A stretch of DNA of 14,805 nt, taken from CAZEVY01 sp964515555 (GTDB taxonomy: Bacteria > Acidobacteriota > Terriglobia > Bryobacterales > Bryobacteraceae). The position numbers and the translations under genes are program-made. Of the stretch, positions 1 through 8,167 are shown piece by piece. Position 1 is the first letter of the stretch, and every line of letters begins with the position of its first letter. The stretch is from positions 1 through 14,805 of the forward strand of contig CAZEVY010000121.1 in the NCBI GenBank assembly GCA_964515555.1. The letters are read 5' to 3'. Under the pieces are notes generated by a model that worked only from the letters and a program-made list of their open reading frames with translations, searched no databases and had not been told where the DNA came from.

Positions 1-335
1 GCCGAATCGATCTCCGCCATGCGGTGCGTGAGCGCCTCCATCTCGCGCTCCATCTCGTGCAGCGAAGCAAACACCGACAGGCACTCGTCGAACACCGTGC
101 GGCCGCTGAAGGAGAGTCCTTCCTGCGGCAGGTAGCCGATACGAATGCCGCGCGTGGAGGAGATCTGGCCGCCGTCGAGCGAATCTATGCCAGCGAGAAT
201 CTTCAGCAGCGTCGACTTGCCCGTGCCGTTGCCGCCGACCAGACCGGCGCGGTCCTCGGGCGTGACCATCCAGTCGAGGCCGTCGAAGAGAAGTTTTTCG
301 CCGAATCGCTTGGCGCCGTCCGAAATGCGGATCAT
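1..335 (-). CDS. ABC-F family ATP-binding protein (N-terminal part, runs off window)
   Basis: Only the first 111 residues are present; the rest lies beyond base 1. A Walker A motif with the invariant Lys and Ser is at about residues 34-42 (G34, G37, G39, K40, S41), and a Q-loop YLPQE is at 68-72. The leading MIRISDGAKRFG with no preceding membrane segment is typical of soluble ABC-F proteins (Uup/EttA-like), which act on the ribosome rather than in transport. The fragment ends in an acidic and basic helical stretch after the Q-loop. The ATG at 335 overlaps the TGA of the upstream deacylase gene as ATGA, and no purine-rich ribosome site precedes it, so translation is probably coupled. Membership in ABC-F is likely; the subfamily cannot be decided from this fragment. 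Confidence 0.85.
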   Translation of the reverse strand, partial: MIRISDGAKRFGEKLLFDGLDWMVTPEDRAGLVGGNGTGKSTLLKILAGIDSLDGGQISSTRGIRIGYLPQEGLSFSGRTVFDECLSVFASLHEMEREMEALTHRMAEIDS

Positions 336-1897
336 TGCGGCGAAGAGCGCCGCAGGAGGCGGCCGCCGCGGGCCTCGGTGAGCTTGCCGCGGTCGACCAT
401 GACGGCGCCGTTGACGACGACGTATTCGAAGCCGTCGGTGTACTGGTGCGGCGCCGGATAGGTGGCCTTGTCCTCGACGCGCGCGGGGTCGAAGATCACG
501 ATGTCAGCGGCGAAGCCCGGCCGCAGCAGGCCGCGGTCGCGGAAGGCGAAGGTGCGCGCCGGCAGCGACGTCATGCGGCGGACGGCGTCCTCGAGCGTCA
601 GCGTCCCGCGGCGGCGCACGAACTCGGCCAGCACGCGCGCGTTGGTGCCATAGGCGCGCGGATGCGGCACGCCGCGTCCGAACTCGACGATGCCGCCGTC
701 GCTGGCGATGGCGGTGTTGGGATATTGCAGGATGCGCTCGACGTCGTCGAGCGACATCGAGTGGTAGACCATCTGCGCACCGCCGCGTTCGAGGATGTCG
801 AGAATCGTCTCGGCCTCGGCGGCGGCCGTGCCTGGACGTCCGCGCCCTCGATTGACGTCGCTGATGGTCCTGCCTTCGAGCGAGCGGTCCGCGGCGAATC
901 CCGCGATGGTCGCGTAAGAGTAATCCTTGTGGCCGAGAGCCTGGAGCCGCGCCAGCATCTCGGCGACGATGCGCGCGCGCGTGGCGGGATCCTTGAGGCG
1001 CGCCTGAACCTGCGCCTGCCCGTCGGCCAGCGCCCAGCTCGGCAAGGTGATTCCGAGGTTGGTGCTGGAGTGATCGTAAGGGTACTGATCGACCATGATG
1101 TCGAGCCCGCCGCGCCGCATCGATTCGACCAGCGCGATGGTGTGCACGCTGGAGCCCCAGATTCGCGGCGTGTCGATCTTGAAATGCGAAAGCTGCACCG
1201 GGAGACCCGAGGCGCGCCCGACGTCGGCGGCCTCGGCGATGGCGTCGACGATGCGGTCGCCCTCGTCGCGCATGTGGCTGGCGTAGACTCCGCCGTGGCG
1301 CGCGGCGGCCTGCGCCAGCGCGATCACCTCTTCGCTCGCCGAGTACGTGCCCGGAATGTAGATGAGTCCGGTCGAGAATCCGACGGCGCCCTCGCGCATG
1401 GCCTTTTCGACCAGCGCCTGCATGCGGCCGATCTCCTCGGGAGTGGCATAGCGGTGGGCCGTTCCCATCACCTCCCGGCGCACGGTGTTGTGGCCGATGA
1501 GCGAGGCGACGTTGAGGCCGAGGGGGAGTTTTTCGAGCGCCGCGAAACGCCCGGCGATGTCGAGGAAGGACCCGCCGCAGTTGCCGGTGACGATGGTCGT
1601 CACGCCGTCCATGACGTAGTTGTCGCCGCGCGGGAAGCGTTCGACGGAGCCTTCGACGTGGGTGTGGACGTCGATGAAACCGGGCGCCGCCACGCGTCCC
1701 GCGGCGTCGATCTCGCGCTTCGCCCCGGTCGCGCCGAGCCTGCCTACCGCCGCGATGCGCCCGCCCGAGACGGCGACATCGGCGCGATACCAGGGCGCGC
1801 CCGTTCCGTCGACGACACGCGCGTTGCGGATGACGAGGTCGTACTCGGCGGCGGAGGCCGCCGCCAGCGCGGCGATGAGGAGGGCGGCGCGTATCAT
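332..1897 (-). CDS. Exported N-acyl-D-amino-acid deacylase (D-aminoacylase, amidohydrolase superfamily)
   Basis: 521 residues. Predicted to hydrolyse N-acyl-D-amino acids to the free D-amino acid, using metal in a TIM-barrel amidohydrolase site. Residues 1-17 form a short signal peptide (MIR, then an Ala/Leu-rich core ending ASAA), so the enzyme probably acts outside the cytoplasm. Visible site residues: HTH metal motif H78/H80 followed by E82, the GNCG loop with C107 (the metal-binding Cys of D-aminoacylases), H208 in SHMRDE, H238 in LSHFK, and D400 in SDGG. The C-terminal part returns to the composite beta-sandwich (GLLRPGFAADIVIFDP). The ATG at 1897 is chosen because it overlaps the accD stop as ATGA and starts the signal peptide; the frame is open further upstream but only through accD. 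The 3' end overlaps the ABC-F start. Family assignment is secure; the exact acyl or dipeptide substrate is not. Confidence 0.92.
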   Translation of the reverse strand: MIRAALLIAALAAASAAEYDLVIRNARVVDGTGAPWYRADVAVSGGRIAAVGRLGATGAKREIDAAGRVAAPGFIDVHTHVEGSVERFPRGDNYVMDGVTTIVTGNCGGSFLDIAGRFAALEKLPLGLNVASLIGHNTVRREVMGTAHRYATPEEIGRMQALVEKAMREGAVGFSTGLIYIPGTYSASEEVIALAQAAARHGGVYASHMRDEGDRIVDAIAEAADVGRASGLPVQLSHFKIDTPRIWGSSVHTIALVESMRRGGLDIMVDQYPYDHSSTNLGITLPSWALADGQAQVQARLKDPATRARIVAEMLARLQALGHKDYSYATIAGFAADRSLEGRTISDVNRGRGRPGTAAAEAETILDILERGGAQMVYHSMSLDDVERILQYPNTAIASDGGIVEFGRGVPHPRAYGTNARVLAEFVRRRGTLTLEDAVRRMTSLPARTFAFRDRGLLRPGFAADIVIFDPARVEDKATYPAPHQYTDGFEYVVVNGAVMVDRGKLTEARGGRLLRRSSPQ

Positions 1898-2748
1898 TTT
1901 CCGTTGCAAAAGAAATCGAGCGAGCGCGCGATATAGGCCTTCATCTCCGGCCGCGGCACCACCGCGTCGAGGAATCCGTGCTCGAGCAGGAACTCGCTGC
2001 GCTGAAATCCCTGCGGGAGCTTCTGGCGGATGGTCTGCTCGATCACGCGCGGACCGGCGAAGCCGATCAAAGCGCCGGGCTCGGCGATGTTGAGGTCTCC
2101 CAGCATCGCGAAGCTGGCGGTGACGCCGCCGGTGGTGGGATCGGTCAGCACGCTGATGAACGGCACGCGCGCCTCGTCCATGCGCATCAGCGCGGCGGAG
2201 ATCTTCGCGAGCTGCATCAGGCTGACGGCGCCTTCCTGCATGCGCGCGCCGCCGGATGCCGAAACGATGATCAGCGGCCGGCGATCGGCGATCGCCCGCT
2301 CGATGGCGCGCGTGATCTTCTCGCCGACGACGGCGCCCATGCTGCCTCCGATGAAGCGCAGCTCCATCGCGCACAGATACACGGCCCGCCCCTCGAGGGT
2401 TCCGCCCGCCGAGACAAGCGCGTCGGGCAGCGAGGTGGCCGCGCGATTATCGGCGAGCCGTTTCTTGTACGACCGCGAATCGACGAAGTCGAGTGGGTCG
2501 TTGGAGCGCAGGTCCTTATCGAATTCCTCCCAGTCGCCGTCGAGCAGCAGTCGCACCCGCGTGGGCGCGTCCACGCGGAAATGATAGGAACATTTCGGGC
2601 AGATGTTGTGGTTCTCTTCGGTGGTCTTGCGCCAGACGACCTGGGCGCAGCCGTCGCACTTGATCCAGAGGCCCTCGGTCTTGATGTGGCGCTGGCCCTC
2701 ACCGGGATCCTGTGTGACGGAGGGTTTTTCGCGCGTGAACCACGCCAT
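1894..2748 (-). CDS. accD: Acetyl-CoA carboxylase carboxyltransferase subunit beta
   Basis: 284 residues, normal for AccD. With AccA it transfers the carboxyl group from carboxybiotin on BCCP to acetyl-CoA, giving malonyl-CoA for fatty acid synthesis in the cytoplasm. The N-terminal zinc ribbon is intact (C31, C34, C50, C53). The carboxyltransferase core shows SGGARMQEG at 165-173 and DPTTGG at 203-208, both hallmarks of the family. The ATG at 2748 is the only possible start: an in-frame TAA lies 11 codons upstream and no GTG or TTG lies between. The bases just before it are pyrimidine-rich, so there is no Shine-Dalgarno site. accA is not nearby. The 3' end overlaps the deacylase start as ATGA, an odd partner for a lipid-synthesis gene. 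Confidence 0.97.
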   Translation of the reverse strand: MAWFTREKPSVTQDPGEGQRHIKTEGLWIKCDGCAQVVWRKTTEENHNICPKCSYHFRVDAPTRVRLLLDGDWEEFDKDLRSNDPLDFVDSRSYKKRLADNRAATSLPDALVSAGGTLEGRAVYLCAMELRFIGGSMGAVVGEKITRAIERAIADRRPLIIVSASGGARMQEGAVSLMQLAKISAALMRMDEARVPFISVLTDPTTGGVTASFAMLGDLNIAEPGALIGFAGPRVIEQTIRQKLPQGFQRSEFLLEHGFLDAVVPRPEMKAYIARSLDFFCNGK

Positions 2749-2778
2749 GGGTTTGGAGGAGGGGAGAACCTCTCTACG

Positions 2779-3198
2779 TTAGCGCGGGTACGGGTGACCC
2801 CGCAAGGTCGCCAGCGCGCGGTAGATCTGCTCGGCGGCGACCACTCGGGCCAGCTCGTGCGGCATGGTGAGCTTCGAGAGCGCCACCAGCGCGTCCGCGC
2901 GCGCGCGCCAGGCATCGGGCAGTCCCTCGGCGCCGCCCACCAGAAACACCAGGTCGCGCGCCTCGCGCACGGACGATTCGACGAGCCGCGTGAAGCTCGC
3001 CGAGTCGACCGCCTGGCCGGCCGGATCGAACAGCACGGCGCGGGCCGTCGGGTGCCGCTCCCAGGGGTCGAAGCGATCGGGCCGGATCTCGCGCATCGCG
3101 CAGCGGGCGAATCGCGACGCGCGCTTCATATATTCCGCGGCGAGCGCGTTGGCGTTCGTGTCGCGGGGCTTGCCGACAAAGTAGAGGTAGAGCGTCAT
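2779..3198 (-). CDS. rlmH: 23S rRNA (pseudouridine1915-N3)-methyltransferase
   Basis: 139 residues. RlmH uses S-adenosylmethionine to methylate N3 of pseudouridine 1915 in helix 69 of 23S rRNA on assembled 70S ribosomes. The SPOUT-fold SAM loop is visible as VGGAEGL at about 87-93, and the protein ends in HPYPR, matching the conserved HPY-x-R tail of the family. It is shorter than the E. coli protein (about 155 residues); the shortening lies in the loop around residues 40-50, before the strand with LFDP. The ATG at 3198 begins MTLYLYFVGK, the usual first strand. No clear ribosome site precedes it; a GAG-rich stretch lies too far upstream. It sits 32 bp after the MFS gene and 30 bp before accD on the same strand, so one transcript is likely. 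Confidence 0.96.
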   Translation of the reverse strand: MTLYLYFVGKPRDTNANALAAEYMKRASRFARCAMREIRPDRFDPWERHPTARAVLFDPAGQAVDSASFTRLVESSVREARDLVFLVGGAEGLPDAWRARADALVALSKLTMPHELARVVAAEQIYRALATLRGHPYPR

Positions 3199-3230
3199 CG
3201 CGATCGGCCCGCCGCCGGCGGGGCTCTCCG

Positions 3231-4454
3231 TCACGCAGCCGCGGGCGCGCGCCTGCGGATGTGCCAGCCGATCCCGGCCACCGCGATCAACAGCACGCCG
3301 CTGGCGAGATACAGGTTGCGGATGCCGATCAGCGCCGCCGAGGCGCCCGAGATGGCCATGGCGATCACCTGCGCCACCGCCAGCGACGACATCATGCTGC
3401 TCGACACGCGCCCGAGCATCTCCACCGGCGTAACCTCCTGAAGCAGCGTCTGCGCCGAGACGAAAATCAGCGCCACGCCGACGCCGAGTCCGAACATGCC
3501 CGCGCCCGCGGCCACCACCGCCGGGGCCGCCGCCATCAACAGTATCGACGCGCCCGAGCCGATCAGTCCCGCGGTTACCGTCTGCGGTCGCGACCAACGC
3601 GCCGCCACGAGGGGAATCAACTGGCTTCCGCCGATCATGCCGACGCCGACCATCGAATTGAGAACGCCGAACAGTCCCGAGCCTGAGGCCAGAATGTCGC
3701 GCACGTAGACCGCGAAAAGGACGCCGGCGCAGCGGATGGAGAACATGCCGATGGTCATCGAGATCATGACGAAGGCGACGGCTTCATGGGTGAAGATGAA
3801 GCGCAGCCCGGTGGTCAGATCGGCGGTGAGCGCCCGCACGCTCCGCGCAGCCGCCGGAGCGCCCGCCGGCATCGGGATTCCCCGGATCAGCGCCGCCGAG
3901 AACAGAAAACTGGCGGCGTTGAACCAATAACAAAAGGCGGCGCCAAAGCGCTCGACGATCAATCCCGCGGCGGCAGGGGCGATAATCTGCGTGCCCTGCA
4001 CCGCCTGCTGCATGAGCGCGTTGGCGGCCATCAGACCGGCCGCCGGAACCAGCGTGCGGAGCGCGACCGACTGCGCGGGGATGAAAAAACTCGACACCAC
4101 GCCCCAGACGAACAGGATGGCGTAGATCTGAGACAAGTCGGAGGCGCGGAGAAGACCGAGAACGAGCGCGCCGCGAACCAGGTCGCTGGCGATCATCGTG
4201 CGCTTCCGGTCCCAGCCGTCGACCAGCACGCCGGCGATCGGGCTGACGACGGCCAGCGGAAGCAGAAAGGAAATGATGATGCCGCCAAGCTGAAAGGCGG
4301 TCGCCTGAAAGCGGAAGGTCGCCACGCTGAAGACGGCGAAGATGGCGAGGAAATCGCCCAGGACGCTGACGAGCTGCGCCAGCCAGAGCCGTCGCACCGG
4401 CGGCATCGCGAGCAGGTCGCGGAACCCGAGCCGGGCGAGCGCCGGTTGAGACAT
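3231..4454 (-). CDS. MFS transporter (MFS_3/EntS-like, substrate unknown)
   Basis: 407 residues, mostly hydrophobic, with the twelve-helix pattern of a major facilitator. The cytoplasmic loop between helices 2 and 3 carries motif A (VDGWDRKR, about residues 78-85). Sequence style (long glycine- and alanine-rich helices, an N-terminal MPPVRRLW) is that of the MFS_3 group, which contains the enterobactin exporter EntS and macrolide exporters. The substrate cannot be told from sequence. The start at 4454 gives the expected short cytoplasmic head; an ATG at 4462 is out of frame. I see no good ribosome site. It is the first gene of the leftward run and is divergent from the SPFH gene, the two sharing a 127-base promoter region that also holds a small GC palindrome at 4475-4488. 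Confidence 0.88.
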   Translation of the reverse strand: MSQPALARLGFRDLLAMPPVRRLWLAQLVSVLGDFLAIFAVFSVATFRFQATAFQLGGIIISFLLPLAVVSPIAGVLVDGWDRKRTMIASDLVRGALVLGLLRASDLSQIYAILFVWGVVSSFFIPAQSVALRTLVPAAGLMAANALMQQAVQGTQIIAPAAAGLIVERFGAAFCYWFNAASFLFSAALIRGIPMPAGAPAAARSVRALTADLTTGLRFIFTHEAVAFVMISMTIGMFSIRCAGVLFAVYVRDILASGSGLFGVLNSMVGVGMIGGSQLIPLVAARWSRPQTVTAGLIGSGASILLMAAAPAVVAAGAGMFGLGVGVALIFVSAQTLLQEVTPVEMLGRVSSSMMSSLAVAQVIAMAISGASAALIGIRNLYLASGVLLIAVAGIGWHIRRRAPAAA

Positions 4455-4513
4455 AGTGTCATGGTAGCGCGCGACGGCCGGGCGGCCGGACTACTCGCCC
4501 GCGCACGATCCGT

Positions 4514-4544
4514 GGAACAAGCCGCCGGAAACGCACGTTATACT
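4514..4544 (+). promoter_or_regulatory. ECF-sigma-like promoter of the SPFH gene
   Basis: GGAAC at 4514-4518, 17 bases, then CGTTA at 4536-4540, inside the longer CGTTATACT. This matches the general form of ECF-sigma promoters (GGAAC near -35, CGT near -10). The same two blocks with the same 17-base spacer occur upstream of the AdoMet decarboxylase gene, and a close variant lies before the DUF4178 operon. TATACT at 4539-4544 could instead be read as a sigma-70 -10 box, but no good -35 lies at the right distance. Predicted transcripts would start near 4547, giving a leader of about 35 bases. Confidence 0.5.
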
Positions 4545-4581
4545 CAATAGCGCGCCGGACAGGCGCCGGACGGAGGATCGG

Positions 4582-5556
4582 ATGGGCCTCAGAGACTTCA
4601 TCACCAAGCAGTTCATCGACGTCATCGAGTGGACGGAGCCGGAAGACGGAGTACTTTCGTACCGCTATCCGATGCGCGACATGGAGATTCAGAACGGCGC
4701 GAAACTCACCGTGCGCGAGTCGCAACTGGCGCTGTTCGTCAACGAGGGGCGCATCGCCGACCAGTTCGCTCCCGGCCTCCACACGCTCACCACGCAGACG
4801 CTCCCGGTCCTCACCAACCTGATGAACTGGGACAAACTCTTCAAGTCTCCGTTCAAGAGCGACGTCTATTACTTCTCGACACGCCTCCAGGTGAACCAGA
4901 AGTGGGGGACCACCAATCCGGTCACCATCCGCGACAAGGAATTCGGCGCCATCCGGCTGCGCGCCTTCGGCATCTACTCGTGGCGCATCGCCGACCCGCG
5001 CACGTTTCACGCCAAGGTGAGCGGCACGCGCGACATCTATCGCAGCGCCGAAATCGAAGGCCAGCTCCGCAACACCATCGTCGGCCGAATGGCCGACACC
5101 TTCGCCGAGAGCGGGATTCCGTTCCTCGACATGGCGGCCAACCAGGTCGAGATGGGCCAGAAGATCGCCGGGTTCCTGGCGCCGTCGTTCGCCGACCTGG
5201 GTCTGGCGCTCGACAGCTTCGTGGTGGAGAATCTCTCGCTGCCCGACGAGTTGCAAAAGCGGCTCGACGAGCGCGTCGGGATGAACATCATCGGCGACAT
5301 GGGCAAGTACACGCAGTTCCAGGTGGCGCAGTCGATGCCGATCGCGGCGGCCAACGAAGGCGGAGGCGCGGCGGGGATCGGCGCGGGCCTGGGCGCGGGT
5401 CTGGTGATGGCGCAGACGATGATGGGCGCAGTCAAGCCGGGCGGGTCGGGTGAGGCCGCTCCGCCGCAGGCGGAGACGAAGTTCTGCATCGAATGCGGAA
5501 AACCGATTCCGCGCACCTCGAAGTTCTGCCCCGAGTGCGGCAAGCCCCAGGCGTAA
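4582..5556 (+). CDS. SPFH/Band-7 domain protein with C-terminal zinc ribbon (YdjI / virion-core-like)
   Basis: 324 residues. The start at 4582 follows GGAGGA at 4572-4577 with a 4-base gap. Residues about 1-250 form an SPFH (prohibitin/flotillin-like) domain of the type annotated in many bacteria as virion core protein, and in Bacillus as YdjI. There is no N-terminal transmembrane segment, so membrane contact would be peripheral. Next comes a Gly/Ala-rich flexible stretch (about 255-290), then a zinc ribbon with C302, C305, C316 and C319. Relatives are encoded beside PspA, DUF350 and polyamine-type genes and are thought to act in membrane stress or membrane organisation. Here it stands alone, but it shares a promoter-like element with the AdoMet decarboxylase and DUF4178 genes further right. 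Role in this organism is inference; the family is clear. Confidence 0.9.
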   Translation: MGLRDFITKQFIDVIEWTEPEDGVLSYRYPMRDMEIQNGAKLTVRESQLALFVNEGRIADQFAPGLHTLTTQTLPVLTNLMNWDKLFKSPFKSDVYYFSTRLQVNQKWGTTNPVTIRDKEFGAIRLRAFGIYSWRIADPRTFHAKVSGTRDIYRSAEIEGQLRNTIVGRMADTFAESGIPFLDMAANQVEMGQKIAGFLAPSFADLGLALDSFVVENLSLPDELQKRLDERVGMNIIGDMGKYTQFQVAQSMPIAAANEGGGAAGIGAGLGAGLVMAQTMMGAVKPGGSGEAAPPQAETKFCIECGKPIPRTSKFCPECGKPQA

Positions 5557-5620
5557 TCCGGGCGCCCAATCGCTTCACAAGCGTCGATCCTTCGACGGCC
5601 GTGCTAGGCTGTTCAGGGTC

Positions 5621-6832
5621 GTGAGCAAGCTGTCGAAGTCCGTGGGCGCGTCCCTTTACCGCGGAGCGGCGTCGCTCTCGGCCCGAATACTGGCCGGTTC
5701 GCCGATCGTCAAGAGCGTCGTGCTCCATCGCAGCGCGGCCACCGGCGAGATTTCGTTCTGCCGAAGCGATATCGACCTGCTGCTGGTTATCGACCAGGAG
5801 CAGGTGGATGATGCGGCCCGCGTCGCTGGGCTTTACCGGGCGCTTTGTCGTGCACGGTGGTTGAATCCGGCATTGGGCCATGTCGACGTTTACGATCAGG
5901 GCACCATCGCCGCCCAGGCGCGGACCGATACCGTCTGGGCTTCAGTGGAGCGCCGGAGCCAGTTGCTCCTTCGCGGCCGACCCGTTGACATCCCCTGCAC
6001 GCCAGTCCAGGCGGATCATGCCCTGGCCAGGTTCCTGCTGTGGGTGGAATGGTTCTTCGCGATCTCGGTCCAACAACGGAATCGGCGCAATCTGAAGAAG
6101 CTCTCGCTCGAAAGCTGGAACGCCTATGCATTGGCTGACGGTACGATGCGAGAGCCCTGTGTGTTGCGGCGCGAAATGGAAACCCATCTGCGCATCGCGG
6201 AACCGGTCGTGGAGCCGGACCGCCTCGAGGAGCCGTCCTATGCGGTGAAGTTCGTTCTCGGGCTGGGGGAGCGCCTGCACCGATCGCGCCTGCCTGCCTT
6301 GCGAAAGCTCGACAAACCCCTGATCTTCGAGGCGATCACCTCGCCGCTGTGCCTGCCGCGCGTATTCGTCGTGCTACCACGAGCCGACTCCCCGCTTCCG
6401 CCGGAGTCGTTCCGGAAGGGAGCCTTCCTCTGCACTCCGGAAGTCCTCGACCTGGCAGTACGCTACAAGAACGCCTTCCTGTACTGGGTTCTGCCCCAGG
6501 AACTCATCGATCTCGGGATTGAGCCGCCCGCCGTGACGACGTTTCTGGGCTCGTGCCTGCACTTCTGCCAGAGCCGCTTTCTCCTTCACCCGGGATTCGC
6601 CACGCCCGGGCCGGCGACCCATGCCGCGCGCCTGAACATCATCCGGCAGGCGATGGAGGGGATCTCTCGCGACGGGTTGCCACCGCCAGTTGCGCAGACT
6701 GAGATACGGGAGATGATGGCCGCCGGTGTCCCGGTCGCCGATTACTACCGCACCGAATACGCGAAACTGCGCCGCGTCAGCCTGGAGCTCGAGGAATCTC
6801 TGCGAACGCTACTGAAGCAGACGGCGGCGTGA
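5621..6832 (+). CDS. Pol-beta-superfamily nucleotidyltransferase-like protein (uncharacterised)
   Basis: 403 residues if translated from GTG 5621; a second in-frame GTG at 5642 would shorten it by seven. No ATG fits. AGG is present only 2-5 bases before GTG 5621, so the start is uncertain. The N-terminal 100 residues carry a nucleotidyltransferase signature: SDIDLLL with D50 and D52, and a third candidate Asp, D89, in HVDVYD, the three acids expected to hold metal. The usual Gly-Ser before them is altered to Arg-Ser (37-38), so activity is not certain. The remaining 300 residues are helical-looking, with no domain I recognise. The gene begins 64 bp after the SPFH gene and ends 3 bp before a glycosyltransferase gene, pointing to a joint role with the latter, perhaps modification of a sugar, lipid or small molecule. 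Confidence 0.6.
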   Translation: MSKLSKSVGASLYRGAASLSARILAGSPIVKSVVLHRSAATGEISFCRSDIDLLLVIDQEQVDDAARVAGLYRALCRARWLNPALGHVDVYDQGTIAAQARTDTVWASVERRSQLLLRGRPVDIPCTPVQADHALARFLLWVEWFFAISVQQRNRRNLKKLSLESWNAYALADGTMREPCVLRREMETHLRIAEPVVEPDRLEEPSYAVKFVLGLGERLHRSRLPALRKLDKPLIFEAITSPLCLPRVFVVLPRADSPLPPESFRKGAFLCTPEVLDLAVRYKNAFLYWVLPQELIDLGIEPPAVTTFLGSCLHFCQSRFLLHPGFATPGPATHAARLNIIRQAMEGISRDGLPPPVAQTEIREMMAAGVPVADYYRTEYAKLRRVSLELEESLRTLLKQTAA

Positions 6833-6835
6833 ATT

Positions 6836-8167
6836 ATGGCTCGGCTTGGAATTTTCTGCCTGCCGTGGACCGGGCATCTCAATCCCTTTTCGGCGCTTGC
6901 CGGCGACTTGGCCGAGCGGGGCCACGAGATCGTTTTCTTTAACGTCGCTGACTTTGGCGACCAGGTCCGGCGTCGCGGGTTCCAGTTCGAGGCATTTGGG
7001 GAGCGGGAGTATCCGGCCGGGACGTTTGCCGGGCAATCCCGCGAGATGAGTCGTCTGGACGGCCTGGAGGCCAGCCGTGCCGCGCTCCGGATCCTGACGG
7101 CGCAGGCCGAGGCGCTGTTCGCTTCAGCGCCACAAATCATCGACAGCGCCAGGCTGGACCTCTGGATCGTGGATCACATGGATTACGCCGCAGCCACGCT
7201 CGCGGCCCGGATGCGACGGCCGTTTGTCTCGGTCATTGTCGGACTGATGAGACACCAGGAAGATGGCGTTCCCGGATTCAGCGGCGAGCCGTACACGAGC
7301 GACCCCGAGGCGCTGGCCCGCGACCGGAGCTTCAATGAACAACTGCTGGCCACGAGCAAGCCGTTTCGCGATTTCCTCGGCGAGTACCGCGTGAGGGCAG
7401 GCATGGGCCCCTTCCGTTTCGACGACCTGTGGTCGGACCTGGCGCAGATCACGCAGCAGCCCGCCGAATTCGAGTTTCCCAGACGGGAACTGCCGGCCTG
7501 TTTTCACTTCACGGGACCCTTCACGCGCGCGCCGGACCGCCCTCCGGCTCCATTCCCCTGGGACCGGCTGAACGGGAAGCCCCTGATCTACGCGAGTTTC
7601 GGCACGACGCAGAATCGCCACCGCCATCTGTTCGACAGCGTCGTGAAGGCGACAGATGGCCTGGACGCCCAGGTCGTCGTCTCCCTGGGCGGGGCCGAGG
7701 CAAGCGAGTTTTCCAACCTGGCCGGGGGGAATTGTCTGGTTGTGCCTTTCGCGCCGCAACGGGAAATCCTCGAAAGAGCGGCACTGATGATCACCCATGC
7801 CGGAATGAACTCGACGCTCGAGTGCCTGGCGGCCGGCGTTCCCATGGTCGCGGTGCCCATCGCGCACGATCAGCATGGAGTCTCGGCGCGGATCGAATGG
7901 ACGGGAACGGGCGTGCGGATTCCGGCGGCCGTCTGTGAGCCGGTGCGGTTGCGCGAGGCGGTCGAGACCGTGTTGGGCGCGGCATCCTTCCGCGAGTCCG
8001 CGGCGAAATTTCGACGAATCATCGCGGAGGACGATGGGCTTCGCCGCGCCGCCGGTATCATCGAGAAAGTGGCGGCGACAGGGAAGCCTGTGTTGCGCGG
8101 AGCGTCCTTTGCAGAATCGCCAGGCCGGCCAGGGGCAGCAGATGAAGGCTCAGGCAAATCGCGGTGA
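6836..8167 (+). CDS. UGT/MGT-family glycosyltransferase (GT1)
   Basis: 443 residues with the GT-B layout of family 1 glycosyltransferases, which move sugar from a nucleotide sugar to a small lipophilic acceptor. The N-terminal acceptor domain opens with LPWTGHLNP, typical of macrolide and zeaxanthin glycosyltransferases (MGT, CrtX). The C-terminal nucleotide-sugar domain carries HAGMNSTLECLAAGVPM beginning at H321, followed by P-I-A-H-D-Q-H-G, the donor-binding signature. The ATG at 6836 follows the preceding stop by 3 bases, so the two genes are almost certainly cotranscribed. The last 25-30 residues (about 415-443) extend past the usual end of the fold and are encoded inside the antisense of the neighbouring MFS gene; they are Gly/Ala/Ser-rich and probably not structured. 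The acceptor is unknown: no carotenoid genes are seen here. Confidence 0.88.
   Translation: MARLGIFCLPWTGHLNPFSALAGDLAERGHEIVFFNVADFGDQVRRRGFQFEAFGEREYPAGTFAGQSREMSRLDGLEASRAALRILTAQAEALFASAPQIIDSARLDLWIVDHMDYAAATLAARMRRPFVSVIVGLMRHQEDGVPGFSGEPYTSDPEALARDRSFNEQLLATSKPFRDFLGEYRVRAGMGPFRFDDLWSDLAQITQQPAEFEFPRRELPACFHFTGPFTRAPDRPPAPFPWDRLNGKPLIYASFGTTQNRHRHLFDSVVKATDGLDAQVVVSLGGAEASEFSNLAGGNCLVVPFAPQREILERAALMITHAGMNSTLECLAAGVPMVAVPIAHDQHGVSARIEWTGTGVRIPAAVCEPVRLREAVETVLGAASFRESAAKFRRIIAEDDGLRRAAGIIEKVAATGKPVLRGASFAESPGRPGAADEGSGKSR

Noticed and set aside
335..1936. 533-codon open frame on the plus strand (and a 487-codon one at 1978-3441)
   Set aside because: They are antisense to the deacylase, accD and rlmH genes, rich in Arg/Ala/Gly/Asp, and show no protein family pattern. 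They are by-products of high GC codon use.
1898..2374. Upstream continuation of the deacylase reading frame, giving a 680-residue protein
   Set aside because: This part lies out of frame inside accD and is Arg-rich nonsense; the true start at 1897 begins a signal peptide and overlaps the accD stop as ATGA.
3208..3222. GC hairpin (CCCGCC, 3-base loop, GGCGGG) between the MFS gene and rlmH
   Set aside because: No following run of T on either strand and only 6 pairs; GC-rich DNA of this kind gives many such hairpins by chance, so it is not called a terminator.
4475..4488. Palindrome CGGCC-4-GGCCG in the divergent MFS/SPFH promoter region
   Set aside because: Short and composed only of G and C; there is no second copy, so an operator call is not supported.
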